Positions 8,984-17,187 of a DNA stretch of 64,000 nt are shown here, one piece after another. Each line of letters opens with the position of its first letter. The stretch's first letter is position 1. Under the pieces are notes generated by a model. That model saw nothing but the letters and a program-made list of their open reading frames with translations, did no database searches and had not been told where the DNA came from. Made by a program: the position numbers and the translations under genes. The DNA lies in assembly GCA_040384645.1 (NCBI GenBank), contig JAZKIX010000010.1, positions 21,103 to 85,102 of the forward strand, written 5' to 3'. This stretch comes from JAZKIX01 sp040384645 (GTDB taxonomy: Bacteria; Pseudomonadota; Gammaproteobacteria; Burkholderiales; Burkholderiaceae_D).

Positions 8984-9397
8984 ATGAATGACACCACTTC
9001 TCTTGAAATGCAATCCGTATTAGCGGCCGATCTGGATCGGGCGATGCTTGAAGCAAGTGCGCGTTTGCAGGCAGAGAAAGAATTGCCAACCTTGACCAAG
9101 GCTGAATTGGCCGAGTTATTGTTTGAGCAAGTTGGTTTGAACAAGCGTGAAGCGAAAGAAATGGTCGAGACTTTCTTCGATGAAATCCGTAATGCGCTGG
9201 AACGCGGCGAGGCGGTTAAATTGTCCGGCTTTGGCAATTTTCAATTGCGCGACAAACCGCAGCGTCCGGGACGCAATCCTAAAACCGGCGAAGAAATTCC
9301 CATCACGGCGCGCCGTGTCGTTACTTTTCATGCAAGTCAAAAACTCAAGGGAATGGTCGATGAGATCAGCAATAAACCCCTTGCTCGTGCCGTCTGA
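8984..9397 (+). CDS. ihfA: Integration host factor alpha subunit
   Basis: One chain of the IHF heterodimer, which bends DNA sharply in replication, recombination and sigma-54 promoters. The DNABII domain covers about residues 36-128: LTKAELAELLFEQVGLNKREAKEMV, then FGNFQLRDKPQRPGRNPKTG with the intercalating Pro arm. The protein has 137 residues because about 35 residues precede the usual start; that N-terminal part is acidic and low in conservation. The ATG at 8984 is preferred because no better ribosome site is seen at the ATG inside (9044). Placement after pheT is the normal one. Confidence 0.95.
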   Translation: MNDTTSLEMQSVLAADLDRAMLEASARLQAEKELPTLTKAELAELLFEQVGLNKREAKEMVETFFDEIRNALERGEAVKLSGFGNFQLRDKPQRPGRNPKTGEEIPITARRVVTFHASQKLKGMVDEISNKPLARAV

Positions 9398-9417
9398 ATC
9401 GCCAAATAAACGATTGT

Positions 9418-9816
9418 ATGATTGATAAAGTGAGCAAGCCCGAGGCAATCGTATTGCCCATATTGCCGTCGATCCCAGCCAAACGCTATTTCACCATTGG
9501 GGAAGTAAGCGAGTTGTGCGGCGTCAAGCCGCATGTATTGCGTTATTGGGAACAGGAATTTACCCAGCTCAAGCCAGTCAAACGTCGCGGCAACCGGCGT
9601 TATTACCAACATCACGAAGTGCTCCTGATCCGGCGCATCCGCGAGTTGTTGTATCAACAGGGATTCACCATCAGTGGTGCCCGCAACAAGCTCGACAGCC
9701 GGGGCATCGCGTTGGTGGACGACAGCGCCGATCTCGATATGGGGGCGCCACCTGCCGAAATTGATATCCAAATGATTCGGGCCGAACTGACGGCGATCTT
9801 GAATCTATTGCATTGA
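9418..9816 (+). CDS. MerR family transcriptional regulator
   Basis: A 132-residue DNA-binding protein found directly after ihfA in many beta- and gammaproteobacteria. The winged-helix MerR domain starts at about residue 22: RYFTIGEVSELCGVKPHVLR, YWEQEF, then NRRYYQHHEVLLIRRIRELL. The C-terminal part is short and has no cysteine pair for metal sensing, so it is not a metal-type MerR. The start lies 21 bases after ihfA, so co-transcription is likely. The role of this subgroup is not established. Confidence 0.9.
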   Translation: MIDKVSKPEAIVLPILPSIPAKRYFTIGEVSELCGVKPHVLRYWEQEFTQLKPVKRRGNRRYYQHHEVLLIRRIRELLYQQGFTISGARNKLDSRGIALVDDSADLDMGAPPAEIDIQMIRAELTAILNLLH

Positions 9817-9848
9817 GGACGTATTGAAACAGTCTTTTTCGCGCGTTT

Positions 9849-9920
9849 AATACTGGGGTATGTATTTTAAAAAGCCCTTTGAAAACGTGCGGGAGAGTAG
9901 TATTTTTGCCATATACCCCC
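9849..9920 (-). repeat. Two-hairpin intergenic repeat, copy 1
   Basis: Read on the minus strand: GGGGGTAT, a short loop with AATAC, TCCCGCACGTTTT, GGGCTTTTTAAAATAC and a final weak ATAC/GTAT hairpin. It lies between merR and prfC. It belongs to the eight-copy family described in the findings. Confidence 0.85.
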
Positions 9921-10078
9921 GTTAAATTGTATTTCTTAGGCAGAGATGGGCGGCCAATCTGTTGTGAAATCCTTGTGCTTACACTGTTTTTCATATGTCG
10001 TGGCAATCGGAAGTGTGTCCCGGCAGTGCGCCAATCAATAGCAAGCAGTAGCAATAGCGCGCAATAAGCGTTAGACTC

Positions 10079-10099
10079 TAGCCCTTTTTGCTAGGGCTA
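10079..10099 (+). promoter_or_regulatory. Hairpin covering the prfC ribosome-binding site
   Basis: TAGCCCT pairs with AGGGCTA around a seven-base loop. The only ribosome-site-like bases (AGGG) before the ATG at 10102 are within the 3' arm, so folding would block initiation. Confidence 0.5.
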
Positions 10100-10101
10100 A
10101 T

Positions 10102-11769
10102 ATGGCCACCGATTTTGACGAAATGCCGGCCCACGCGGCCGATGCCATTCCCGCAACTCCCCGTAATGTTCCCGCCGCCTTGATCGCCCGCGAAGTCGCA
10201 CGTCGCCGCACGTTTGGCATTATTTCCCACCCGGATGCAGGCAAGACCACGCTGACGGAAAAGCTGCTGCTATTTTCCGGCGCGATTCAATTGGCCGGTA
10301 CCGTCAAGGCGCGCAAAAGCGGGCGCCATGCCACGTCCGACTGGATGGAAATCGAAAAGCAGCGCGGCATCTCCGTTGCCAGTTCGGTCATGCAATTCGA
10401 GTATCGCGATCACATGATCAACTTGCTCGATACGCCGGGTCACCAGGACTTTTCTGAAGATACTTATCGGGTGTTGACTGTGGTCGATTCGGCCCTGATG
10501 GTGATCGATGCCGCCAAGGGTGTGGAAGCGCAAACCATCAAGCTGCTCAATGTCTGCCGCATGCGCAATACGCCGATCATCACCTTCATGAATAAGATGG
10601 ATCGTGAAACCCGCGACCCGCTGGAATTGTTGGACGAGTTGGAATCGGTGCTGAACATCAATTGCGCACCGGTCACCTGGCCGATTGGCATGGGTAAAAC
10701 TTTCCGCGGCGTGTATCACTTGATGAACGACGAAATCATGTTGTTTGCCGCCGGTAGCGAAAAAGCCGACCAGACTTTCGAGATCGTCAAAGGCATCGAC
10801 AATCCGCGTTTGGCGGAAATGTTTCCGCTAGAAATTGAACAACTGAAAATGGAAGTGGAACTGGTGCATGGCGCCTCCCATCCATTCAATCTGGAAGCGT
10901 TCTTGGCCGGTACCCAAACCCCCGTATTTTTTGGTTCCGCCATCAATAATTTTGGCGTACGCGAAATCCTCAACGCCTTGCTCGACTGGGCGCAACCGCC
11001 ACGCGAACACGATGCCACAGTGCGCACGGTGGCGCCGGTGGAGATGCCGTTTTCCGGTTTCGTGTTCAAGATCCAAGCCAATATGGATCCGGCGCATCGC
11101 GACCGCATCGCCTTCTTGCGTGTCTGTTCCGGCCGTTTCGAGCGTGGCATGAAGATCAAGCATTTGCGCCTGAACCGCGAGATCAAGGTATCGAACGTCG
11201 TCACCTTCATGGCGGCCAGCCGCGAGCAAGTGGAAGAAGCGTATGCCGGCGATATCATTGGCTTGCCGAACCACGGCAATATGCAGATCGGCGACAGTTT
11301 TTCTGAGGGTGAGTTGCTGCAATTTACCGGTATCCCATATTTCGCCCCAGACTTTTTCCGCTCGGTACGGATTCGCAATCCGCTCAAGGTCAAGCAATTG
11401 CACAAGGGTTTGCAGCAGTTGGGCGAAGAGGGCGCGGTACAAGTGTTTAAGCCCGTGCAAGGCGGTGAACTGGTACTGGGCGCGGTCGGTGTCTTGCAGT
11501 TTGAAGTGGTTGCCAGCCGCCTGATGAATGAATATGGCGTCGATGCGGTATTTGAAGGCACCAGTATCAGCAGCGCGCGCTGGGTCAGCGGCGACGATAA
11601 ACGCATCCTGGCCGATTTTGAAAAAGCGCTAGGCCATAATGTGGCCTACGACGCAGCCGGCAATATGGCGTATCTCGCTACCTCAGGCGTCAATTTAAAG
11701 CTGACGCAAGAGCGCTGGCCAAAGCTGACCTTCCATGCCACCCGCGAGCATGCAGTCAAGTTGGCTTAG
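10102..11769 (+). CDS. prfC: Peptide chain release factor 3
   Basis: Translational GTPase that recycles RF1/RF2 from the ribosome after termination. G motifs: ISHPDAGKTTLTEKLL (G1), RGISVASS (G2), DTPGHQDF (G3), NKMDRE (G4). The long insertion and EF-G-like domains follow to SGVNLKLTQERWP. At 555 residues it is somewhat longer than E. coli RF3 (529), mainly from about 25 extra N-terminal residues before the family start RRRTFGIISHP. The ATG at 10102 sits right after a hairpin that contains its ribosome site. A repeat copy lies upstream. Confidence 0.97.
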   Translation: MATDFDEMPAHAADAIPATPRNVPAALIAREVARRRTFGIISHPDAGKTTLTEKLLLFSGAIQLAGTVKARKSGRHATSDWMEIEKQRGISVASSVMQFEYRDHMINLLDTPGHQDFSEDTYRVLTVVDSALMVIDAAKGVEAQTIKLLNVCRMRNTPIITFMNKMDRETRDPLELLDELESVLNINCAPVTWPIGMGKTFRGVYHLMNDEIMLFAAGSEKADQTFEIVKGIDNPRLAEMFPLEIEQLKMEVELVHGASHPFNLEAFLAGTQTPVFFGSAINNFGVREILNALLDWAQPPREHDATVRTVAPVEMPFSGFVFKIQANMDPAHRDRIAFLRVCSGRFERGMKIKHLRLNREIKVSNVVTFMAASREQVEEAYAGDIIGLPNHGNMQIGDSFSEGELLQFTGIPYFAPDFFRSVRIRNPLKVKQLHKGLQQLGEEGAVQVFKPVQGGELVLGAVGVLQFEVVASRLMNEYGVDAVFEGTSISSARWVSGDDKRILADFEKALGHNVAYDAAGNMAYLATSGVNLKLTQERWPKLTFHATREHAVKLA

Positions 11770-11828
11770 GTGTTAAAACTAGCGTTGTCCTAGTCAAGTA
11801 ATCCGTAAAAAATCGATGGAGCAGCAGC

Positions 11829-12053
11829 ATGACCTATGAAGAATATCTGGACGAAGTAACCACCTTGATCGCGGAAAAATACGATCTGCCGGATGCTGAT
11901 GCGATTAAATATGTCATGCGTGCGCAAGCTGTCGATTTTTTTACCCTGCACGATGACGATCCTGCCATGCGCACGCAAGAACGTGCCGAGCAAGATGCAA
12001 AAACGATCTACGAGCAGCGCAACAAATCACGCCCAGACGCGTTTCGCAAATAA
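11829..12053 (+). CDS. Small conserved-type hypothetical protein, 74 residues
   Basis: I do not recognise a family. The frame starts with a good ribosome site (GGAGCAGCAGC just before ATG), is rich in Asp/Glu, and reads as a soluble, mostly helical protein (MTYEEYLDEVTTLIAEKYDL; later ERAEQDAKTIYEQR). Only 15 bases separate it from the next small gene in the same direction, so the two form a pair after prfC. Coding appearance is good because no long competing frame overlaps it. Confidence 0.7.
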   Translation: MTYEEYLDEVTTLIAEKYDLPDADAIKYVMRAQAVDFFTLHDDDPAMRTQERAEQDAKTIYEQRNKSRPDAFRK

Positions 12054-12068
12054 GTTGGCGAGGTACAT

Positions 12069-12317
12069 ATGACAGAGATCGATCGACGCTATCTGGTGCA
12101 ACAGAATAAAGTCGCTGCAGGCGAAAAAGACGTGCCCGTCTTTGCCAAGGCGATGCGCAGCAAGACCGGCGTTTTTGAAGGTGTGTCCTTCATCCGCAAT
12201 AAAGACAAAGCGTCGGTGATGACGGTTGAAGAAGCGCAGGAAGTGATCGATTGGGTTGCCGCGAAAAAAGCGCAAGCCAGCCTCTACCTCACCAAGATTA
12301 TTTGCAAAGGGCAGTAG
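12069..12317 (+). CDS. Small hypothetical protein, 82 residues
   Basis: Not recognised. Soluble, basic and acidic residues mixed, no membrane segment; includes SKTGVFEGVSFIRNKDK and VMTVEEAQEVIDWVAAKKAQ. The ribosome site GCGAGG lies before the ATG at 12069. It forms a tandem pair with the 74-residue gene upstream and ends 40 bases before the convergent desaturase gene. Confidence 0.7.
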   Translation: MTEIDRRYLVQQNKVAAGEKDVPVFAKAMRSKTGVFEGVSFIRNKDKASVMTVEEAQEVIDWVAAKKAQASLYLTKIICKGQ

Positions 12318-12357
12318 AAGGCTAGTAAAGGGGCAGTAAGCCGAGCGCTAGTCTCGC

Positions 12358-13170
12358 TTAAAAAACCTGTTTGTACTCCGCAAAACCCGCCTGATCCAGC
12401 CTGCGGGCCAATACCGCTAAATGGCAAGTCGGCACGGCTGGATACAGATGATGTTCTAGGTGATAAAACATACCGAAGCTCAATCGGTTCAGCCACGGTC
12501 TGCGACTGGTTCTGGCAAGCAAGCCGTCGCCCTCGCACGCTTGATGCACCGCCCAAATCCCAACCAACGGCGCGATGGCATTGGCAAAAATCATCATGAT
12601 GGAAAATCCCGCCAAACCATGCATGGTTGATCCCGACCAGATCACGATTTGCCCCACAGCGCTGAAAAATAATTCGGCGCATATCCATCGTTTTTGCTTG
12701 GCGGAGCCGTACTTCAAGGCTGCGTGATGGATATAGAAGGGATACAAAGGTCCCTTCAACAGCGCTTCCCAAAATCCCATCGTGGCAACATGACCTTCGA
12801 TATCGCCTGCTTCCATGCAATGTTTGTGATGATAGGTATGGGTGTACTGAATCGCGTGCATGGATCCGATCATCATCACGCTCAGCAAAAACATCACGCA
12901 GTCGGTTGCAAGGGTTGAAATCCCCAGCGCCGAATGAAAAGAGTTGTGGGCGATGCGCAAACCCAGCATGAAGACAAAGGCCGCCGCCACGGCCATCAGC
13001 CCAATCAGGCCCTCGCTACCGGCCCACAATGCCAGCGCTAGCCAAGGCAGCGGCAACGTCAACTCGCGGATAATTTCCCAAGGCCGATAGGCGATCAGAT
13101 CGCGCCAGCTGACATCGCGCCAGCTGACATCGCGCCAATGGGTGACCGGCGGAGCAAAGACGTCAGTCAT
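12358..13170 (-). CDS. Fatty acid desaturase family membrane protein
   Basis: A 270-residue membrane di-iron enzyme. Three histidine boxes are visible: HNSFH, HTYHHKH and HLEHH, with hydrophobic helices around them, as in acyl-lipid desaturases and related hydroxylases. I start at the ATG at 13170 (MTDVFAPP), which overlaps the end of the DCC-family gene by a few bases and indicates translational coupling; the longer frame would extend back into that gene. Near the N-terminus a 15-base unit is repeated in tandem, giving WRDVS-WRDVS-WRDL. Substrate and regioselectivity cannot be told. Confidence 0.88.
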   Translation of the reverse strand: MTDVFAPPVTHWRDVSWRDVSWRDLIAYRPWEIIRELTLPLPWLALALWAGSEGLIGLMAVAAAFVFMLGLRIAHNSFHSALGISTLATDCVMFLLSVMMIGSMHAIQYTHTYHHKHCMEAGDIEGHVATMGFWEALLKGPLYPFYIHHAALKYGSAKQKRWICAELFFSAVGQIVIWSGSTMHGLAGFSIMMIFANAIAPLVGIWAVHQACEGDGLLARTSRRPWLNRLSFGMFYHLEHHLYPAVPTCHLAVLARRLDQAGFAEYKQVF

Positions 13171-13546
13171 GGGCAGCCCCATTCTGTTGGCGTGCCAGGC
13201 CTGGACGATAACGCGTGAACACAATATAGAATTTTTCCAAAACGCGGGTCAATCTCGGCATGGCTTTTAACACCGCAGCCAGATAGCGGAAATAGCGCAG
13301 TTGCGACCACATGCATAGATGCGCTTCAATCCCGATATGGAGCTGGCCGAACTGGTCTTTGACGTGCAGCAATTCCATCGCGGACTGATAGCTGAAGCCT
13401 TCGGTTTTCAGCACTTCCTGGTTGTGCCGCAGGTCGCTCCAATCCAACCTTACGCCGGTATTGAGCTTTTTATACAGCCGGACTTCGCGGCTGCAAATAG
13501 GGCATAAGCCGTCGTAGAAGACGGTCACTGCTGGCTGGTTTGACAT
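13163..13546 (-). CDS. DCC family thiol-disulfide oxidoreductase-like protein (DUF393)
   Basis: A 127-residue protein with YDGLCPICSREV near the N-terminus, the DxxCxxC signature that names the DCC family, followed by a thioredoxin-like fold. Function in this family is poorly known; a redox role is inferred from CxxC. It overlaps the desaturase start, so the two genes form one unit and the protein may act with the membrane di-iron enzyme. Confidence 0.88.
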   Translation of the reverse strand: MSNQPAVTVFYDGLCPICSREVRLYKKLNTGVRLDWSDLRHNQEVLKTEGFSYQSAMELLHVKDQFGQLHIGIEAHLCMWSQLRYFRYLAAVLKAMPRLTRVLEKFYIVFTRYRPGLARQQNGAAHD

Positions 13547-13765
13547 GGAACCCTCGCTTTTGATAATGCGTCAAGGTTACCAGGGCAAGAACCTGCCATC
13601 TTCCGGCTTGATAGAAGTGGAATACAAAATCCTTAAATTTATGTGATCCTTTCAAAAACAAGGACTTAGCGAATTCCAGAATGATAAAAACAGGCATTGA
13701 TAAGTAGTCGGAGAGACAATTCCGGGCAAAGGCAGGCGGTTTTCCAAAAATGGCTATCCGGTTTA

Positions 13766-14779
13766 CTAATCCTTGCCACCTTGCTTGCGAAATTGGCCGG
13801 GCGCATCGCCGGTAATTTCACGGAAGGCGGCATAAAAATTCGATTGCGAGGTAAATCCGACCGACAGCCCGATCGACAGCACCGATGCATTCGGCTCTTC
13901 GAGCAACATGCGCTTGGCGGCTGCGATTCTTTGCTCGCGGATATAGCGTGAAAAACCAATGCCGAAGCGGGTATTGATCAATTCCGACAATTGATGCCCA
14001 CTCAGCTCAAGTTCCTTGGCTACCAGATTGAGGTTCAGGTTTTCGTTGGTAAAGACCTTATCGACTTCCATCATGTGCTTTAATTTTTTTTCAACCTGAT
14101 TGCAATCGACTGTTTTAAGAGTCGTAGCGGCATACGCGGCTCGTGCCGCTTCGGTCGCGTTATTGATCAGGTCGGGAAATTTAAGCAAGGTAAACACGAT
14201 CAGCGTGAATGCAATGCCGATCAAGCTGGCGTAAGTCATGACGAACACGTGCGATTGGATGAACGGTGTCGCCAGCCCCAGGCCGAACATCAATAAGGAC
14301 AAAAAAAAGAAAGCGCCGTACGCAATCAGTTCCAGCCGGCCCCGTTTGTGCTGCGCCCGCAGCTTGAACACTAACAAGGTCAACCACAGCGCATAAGCGG
14401 TACCGGTCGAAAATGCCAAGGGAATCACGATATCGTTACTTAAAAACGCATTACTGAGCGATGGCAATAGATGCAGCGCCAGAAGAGGACGCGAGGCTGG
14501 ATGAAATTGCAAGACTTCGCGGCTGAGGAAATAAAACGAAGGCGGCGTGGCAAACAAGAAGGTGGAATAAAGTTTTGATTCGAACAGATTGCCGCTATGC
14601 AGTAAGAAATCCAGATGCATGAGTTGCATCGCGCATAAGCTCAGCAACAAGACCGCACAAGCCACTTTCGCCAGCCAGCTGTGATCTTGAAAAGGGTAGA
14701 CGAAAAAGTACGCTAGTAATAAAAGCAGGCCGGCGATGACTGAAAAACCGATAAGTAAAATGACGGTGCTTGCAAACAT
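13766..14779 (-). CDS. AraC family regulator with membrane N-terminal half
   Basis: A 337-residue protein. The first ~200 residues are hydrophobic with about six or seven membrane segments (for example VILLIGFSVIAGLLLLLAYF). The last ~110 are an AraC-type double helix-turn-helix: LNLVAKELELSGHQLSELIN, then GLSVGFTSQSNFYAAFREI. Such integral-membrane AraC proteins would act from the inner membrane; the signal is unknown. No obvious target lies alongside: the desaturase pair is downstream on the same strand after about 220 bases. Confidence 0.88.
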   Translation of the reverse strand: MFASTVILLIGFSVIAGLLLLLAYFFVYPFQDHSWLAKVACAVLLLSLCAMQLMHLDFLLHSGNLFESKLYSTFLFATPPSFYFLSREVLQFHPASRPLLALHLLPSLSNAFLSNDIVIPLAFSTGTAYALWLTLLVFKLRAQHKRGRLELIAYGAFFFLSLLMFGLGLATPFIQSHVFVMTYASLIGIAFTLIVFTLLKFPDLINNATEAARAAYAATTLKTVDCNQVEKKLKHMMEVDKVFTNENLNLNLVAKELELSGHQLSELINTRFGIGFSRYIREQRIAAAKRMLLEEPNASVLSIGLSVGFTSQSNFYAAFREITGDAPGQFRKQGGKD

Positions 14780-14929
14780 GGTGGCCTGTGAGATTTAAAA
14801 TTTGATCGCTGCGACTGCAACTTTGCCTATTTTAGCGGCGCGACTGCATCAGGTGATGCTGCCATAAACTAGGGTGGGAAACGTGATACTGTAAAAATAG
14901 CGGGCCAACTCCCGATAATGCTATTTTAT

Positions 14930-15006
14930 CGGGAGTATAGCCATAAATACAGCTTACCCGCAGGTAAATAAAGCATCAAATAAAATACACCCACCTGTAT
15001 ATTTTC
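14930..15006 (+). repeat. Two-hairpin intergenic repeat, copy 2
   Basis: Starts CGGGAGTATAGC and closes on GCTTACCCG (first hairpin), then an AT-rich linker, then ATACA/TGTAT (second hairpin) and TATTTTCGG. It lies between the AraC gene and the depolymerase. The second stem uses A-T instead of the T-A seen in other copies. Confidence 0.8.
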
Positions 15007-15021
15007 GGCTTAAAAGCGCTT

Positions 15022-16374
15022 TCAGACAGTCGAATTGCTGTTCGCTTTCACTTGGGTCGAGAAAAAGCGCATCATTTCCAAGGTCGCATCCGGCCCTTTG
15101 CCGTCGGTATAACTGCCGCGTGCGCTACCGCCGGACCAGGCGTGACCGGCGCCGTGGATCAACCAATGCTCGGCCACGGCTTGCCCATCGTTGTCGTGAT
15201 GGGTTTTACGCGTATACGCATGTCCTTGCGGCACGCTGCCGCGCTGGATGACGATTTGGGCTTTTGCATCGCCGGCGCCACTCTTTACTCGCGGCAGACT
15301 TTGCGCCAGCACTTGTTCTCCGTTGCGCGGATGGACGGTGGTGTCGCGGTCGCCATGAAACACAATTATTGGGATCGTATTCAGTTTGGATGTGGCACGC
15401 GCACCTGGTTCGGCATTGCCTTGCATCGCGGCCAGGGCCGACGGCAAATCATGCGCCGAGGCATATGGCAAGCCGGAATGTACGCCTACTGCCGCATACA
15501 AGTCGGGATATTGGCTACCCATGATGACCGCCATGGCGCCGCCGGCGGACAAGCCGGCGACATAAATTTGTGCCGGGTCGCAGCCATACTGTTGGATGAC
15601 TTGCTGCGTGATGCCAGCGATGATGGATGCCTCGCCCTGGCCACGCTGCTGGTCGATGGCGCTGAACCAATTCCAGCATTTGGAGCTGTTGGCTGTTTGG
15701 TTTTGCATCGGATAGACCACCAGGCATTGCTTTTCTTCCGCCAATGCATTCATACGGGTGCCGAAAGCAAAGTCGTCCGGATTTTGGGTGCAGCCGTGCA
15801 GCATCACAATCAGCGGCATTGACTGGTCGTGGTAACTGCTTGGAATGTACAACTTATATGCACGGGTGCCGGCTTGATTGGTATAAGAGCCAGCGATGAA
15901 TTGTCCGTTGACGCTGGCATCGTCCTCGGCTTCTGCTCCGACTCCCTGGCCAAATTTGGACTTGAATGATGCCATGTCAAACTGCGCCGGCATCGACGGC
16001 AGATTGCCTTGCAAGCCGCTTAAATCAGTTTGGATGCCCAGCTTTGCCAGCAAGTCGGGTACGAAATTTTGCATCTTGTCGAGATGGACTTGGTTGGACT
16101 CAAACTGCGGCTCTGCCTGTGGCTCGGCTGCTGATTTCATTTCGGGTTCAGTGGCCGCATGTTTTGACGGTGGCGGATTGATGTCATGCATGGTTCGCGT
16201 CGAATTCGAATTAGCATTCGAATTGGCTGGCGCAGTCCAAGGCTGGGCGCCAGCTTGTGGCGTCAAGCCTTTGAGCGCTTCTTGAATCACTGCGGTGGCA
16301 TCGACGGCGCCGCCATTTCGCAAACGTTGGGTCGCGGCGCGCATTTGCGCCATGAGTTTTTCGTGGAGTTTCAT
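15022..16374 (-). CDS. PHB depolymerase family esterase
   Basis: A 450-residue alpha/beta hydrolase of the poly(3-hydroxybutyrate) depolymerase/feruloyl esterase group (Esterase_phb). About 170 residues of Gln/Asn-rich, variable N-terminal sequence come first, without a clear signal peptide. The catalytic part follows: LPLIVMLHGCTQ-type strand with oxyanion segment, the lipase box GLSAGGAM (nucleophile Ser), HGDRDTTVHP (likely Asp) and GAGHAWSGG (His). The gene follows a ribbon-helix-helix regulator by about 40 bases on the same strand, the usual pair in Burkholderiales. Substrate could be PHA or an ester side chain. Confidence 0.9.
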   Translation of the reverse strand: MKLHEKLMAQMRAATQRLRNGGAVDATAVIQEALKGLTPQAGAQPWTAPANSNANSNSTRTMHDINPPPSKHAATEPEMKSAAEPQAEPQFESNQVHLDKMQNFVPDLLAKLGIQTDLSGLQGNLPSMPAQFDMASFKSKFGQGVGAEAEDDASVNGQFIAGSYTNQAGTRAYKLYIPSSYHDQSMPLIVMLHGCTQNPDDFAFGTRMNALAEEKQCLVVYPMQNQTANSSKCWNWFSAIDQQRGQGEASIIAGITQQVIQQYGCDPAQIYVAGLSAGGAMAVIMGSQYPDLYAAVGVHSGLPYASAHDLPSALAAMQGNAEPGARATSKLNTIPIIVFHGDRDTTVHPRNGEQVLAQSLPRVKSGAGDAKAQIVIQRGSVPQGHAYTRKTHHDNDGQAVAEHWLIHGAGHAWSGGSARGSYTDGKGPDATLEMMRFFSTQVKANSNSTV

Positions 16375-16413
16375 AATTTTCCTTCGAGAATAGGTGTGAG
16401 GATGAAAGGCCGG

Positions 16414-16818
16414 CTAGCGGATGCGGCCGGCGAGCGCAGCTTTTACCGCTGCGCTGGCGCCCAAGACCGTGACCGATTCGATGGTGCTGAGCGCCAGTTC
16501 CGGCGTCACGTCGTTGCCGATGGTGGCCAAGCCCAGGATCTGGATTTGCAAGGTTTGCCCGGCGCTTTGCACCGCTTCCAGATCGGCGCGGGAATAGTGT
16601 TGCAAGCCTAGAACCAGACTTTTGCGCGCCACGGTTTGCTTGACTACTTCGGCATGGGTGCTTAATTGATTGCGGATGGCTGTCCTGATCAGGTCGGTCC
16701 GGTTGGAATAAAACCCTTCCTGCACCAATAAATCAATTTGCCCCAGATCGATCAGGCCGAGATTGACCGTGATCTTTTCAGTCTCGCTGACCTTGGGTTT
16801 TAGTTCGTGAACGCTCAT
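16414..16818 (-). CDS. Ribbon-helix-helix (CopG-like) transcriptional regulator
   Basis: A 134-residue protein whose N-terminal half fits a ribbon-helix-helix: KITVNLGLIDLGQIDLLVQE followed by FYSNRTDLIRTAIRNQL. The C-terminal half (LGLATIGNDVTPELALSTI, then SAAVKAALAGRIR) is of unknown role. It precedes the depolymerase in the same direction and probably controls both genes, since palindromes (16841-16892) lie just upstream of its start. Confidence 0.82.
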   Translation of the reverse strand: MSVHELKPKVSETEKITVNLGLIDLGQIDLLVQEGFYSNRTDLIRTAIRNQLSTHAEVVKQTVARKSLVLGLQHYSRADLEAVQSAGQTLQIQILGLATIGNDVTPELALSTIESVTVLGASAAVKAALAGRIR

Positions 16819-16840
16819 GTTTTGCTCCTATAAATACTTG

Positions 16841-16892
16841 GATGATATGGATCCGGAATCCGTATGCCATCTATATACCATCCATATGGATG
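16841..16892. promoter_or_regulatory. Palindromic operator candidates upstream of the RHH regulator
   Basis: CATCCATATGGATG (16879-16892) is a perfect 14-base palindrome. ATATGGATCCGGAATCCGTAT (read as two halves around 16845-16865) repeats the same TATGGAT/ATCC core. Paired short symmetric sites suit a ribbon-helix-helix repressor that controls its own operon; binding is inferred. Confidence 0.5.
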
Positions 16893-17187
16893 TAATTATA
16901 GGGTCGAGAACCTGGATTGCAAGTGCTGTTTTCGATAAATGTCAGCACGAGGGCAAAACTGCCACGTTCTTTTGCGTTTAAATCAAGGTGAGTGGGTATT
17001 CACATGCACGAGTGGCGTGAGATTTTCGTAGCGGGGGATTTAAGGCGCTGGCACTAGGCAAAAGCTGAAGTGCGTTCACTGAAGCACAACTAACGAAGCG
17101 CGGAAGGGGAATAGTGCTGGAATTAGTGCGACATGAAATGGCGGCCTTTCGATACGACAACCATTTCATGCAGCCTAACGAAGGAAA
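16893..17187. other. Non-coding stretch, little visible
   Basis: Apart from a loose GTGCTG/CAGCAC inverted repeat near 16922-16947 I see no gene, RNA or terminator here. Confidence 0.5.

Noticed and set aside
9921..10101. tRNA gene after merR, as seen in some relatives
   Set aside because: No cloverleaf can be folded here.
15052..15822. 256-codon plus-strand frame
   Set aside because: It lies fully antisense to the PHB depolymerase gene, whose lipase box and family motifs are clear; the antisense frame resembles nothing.
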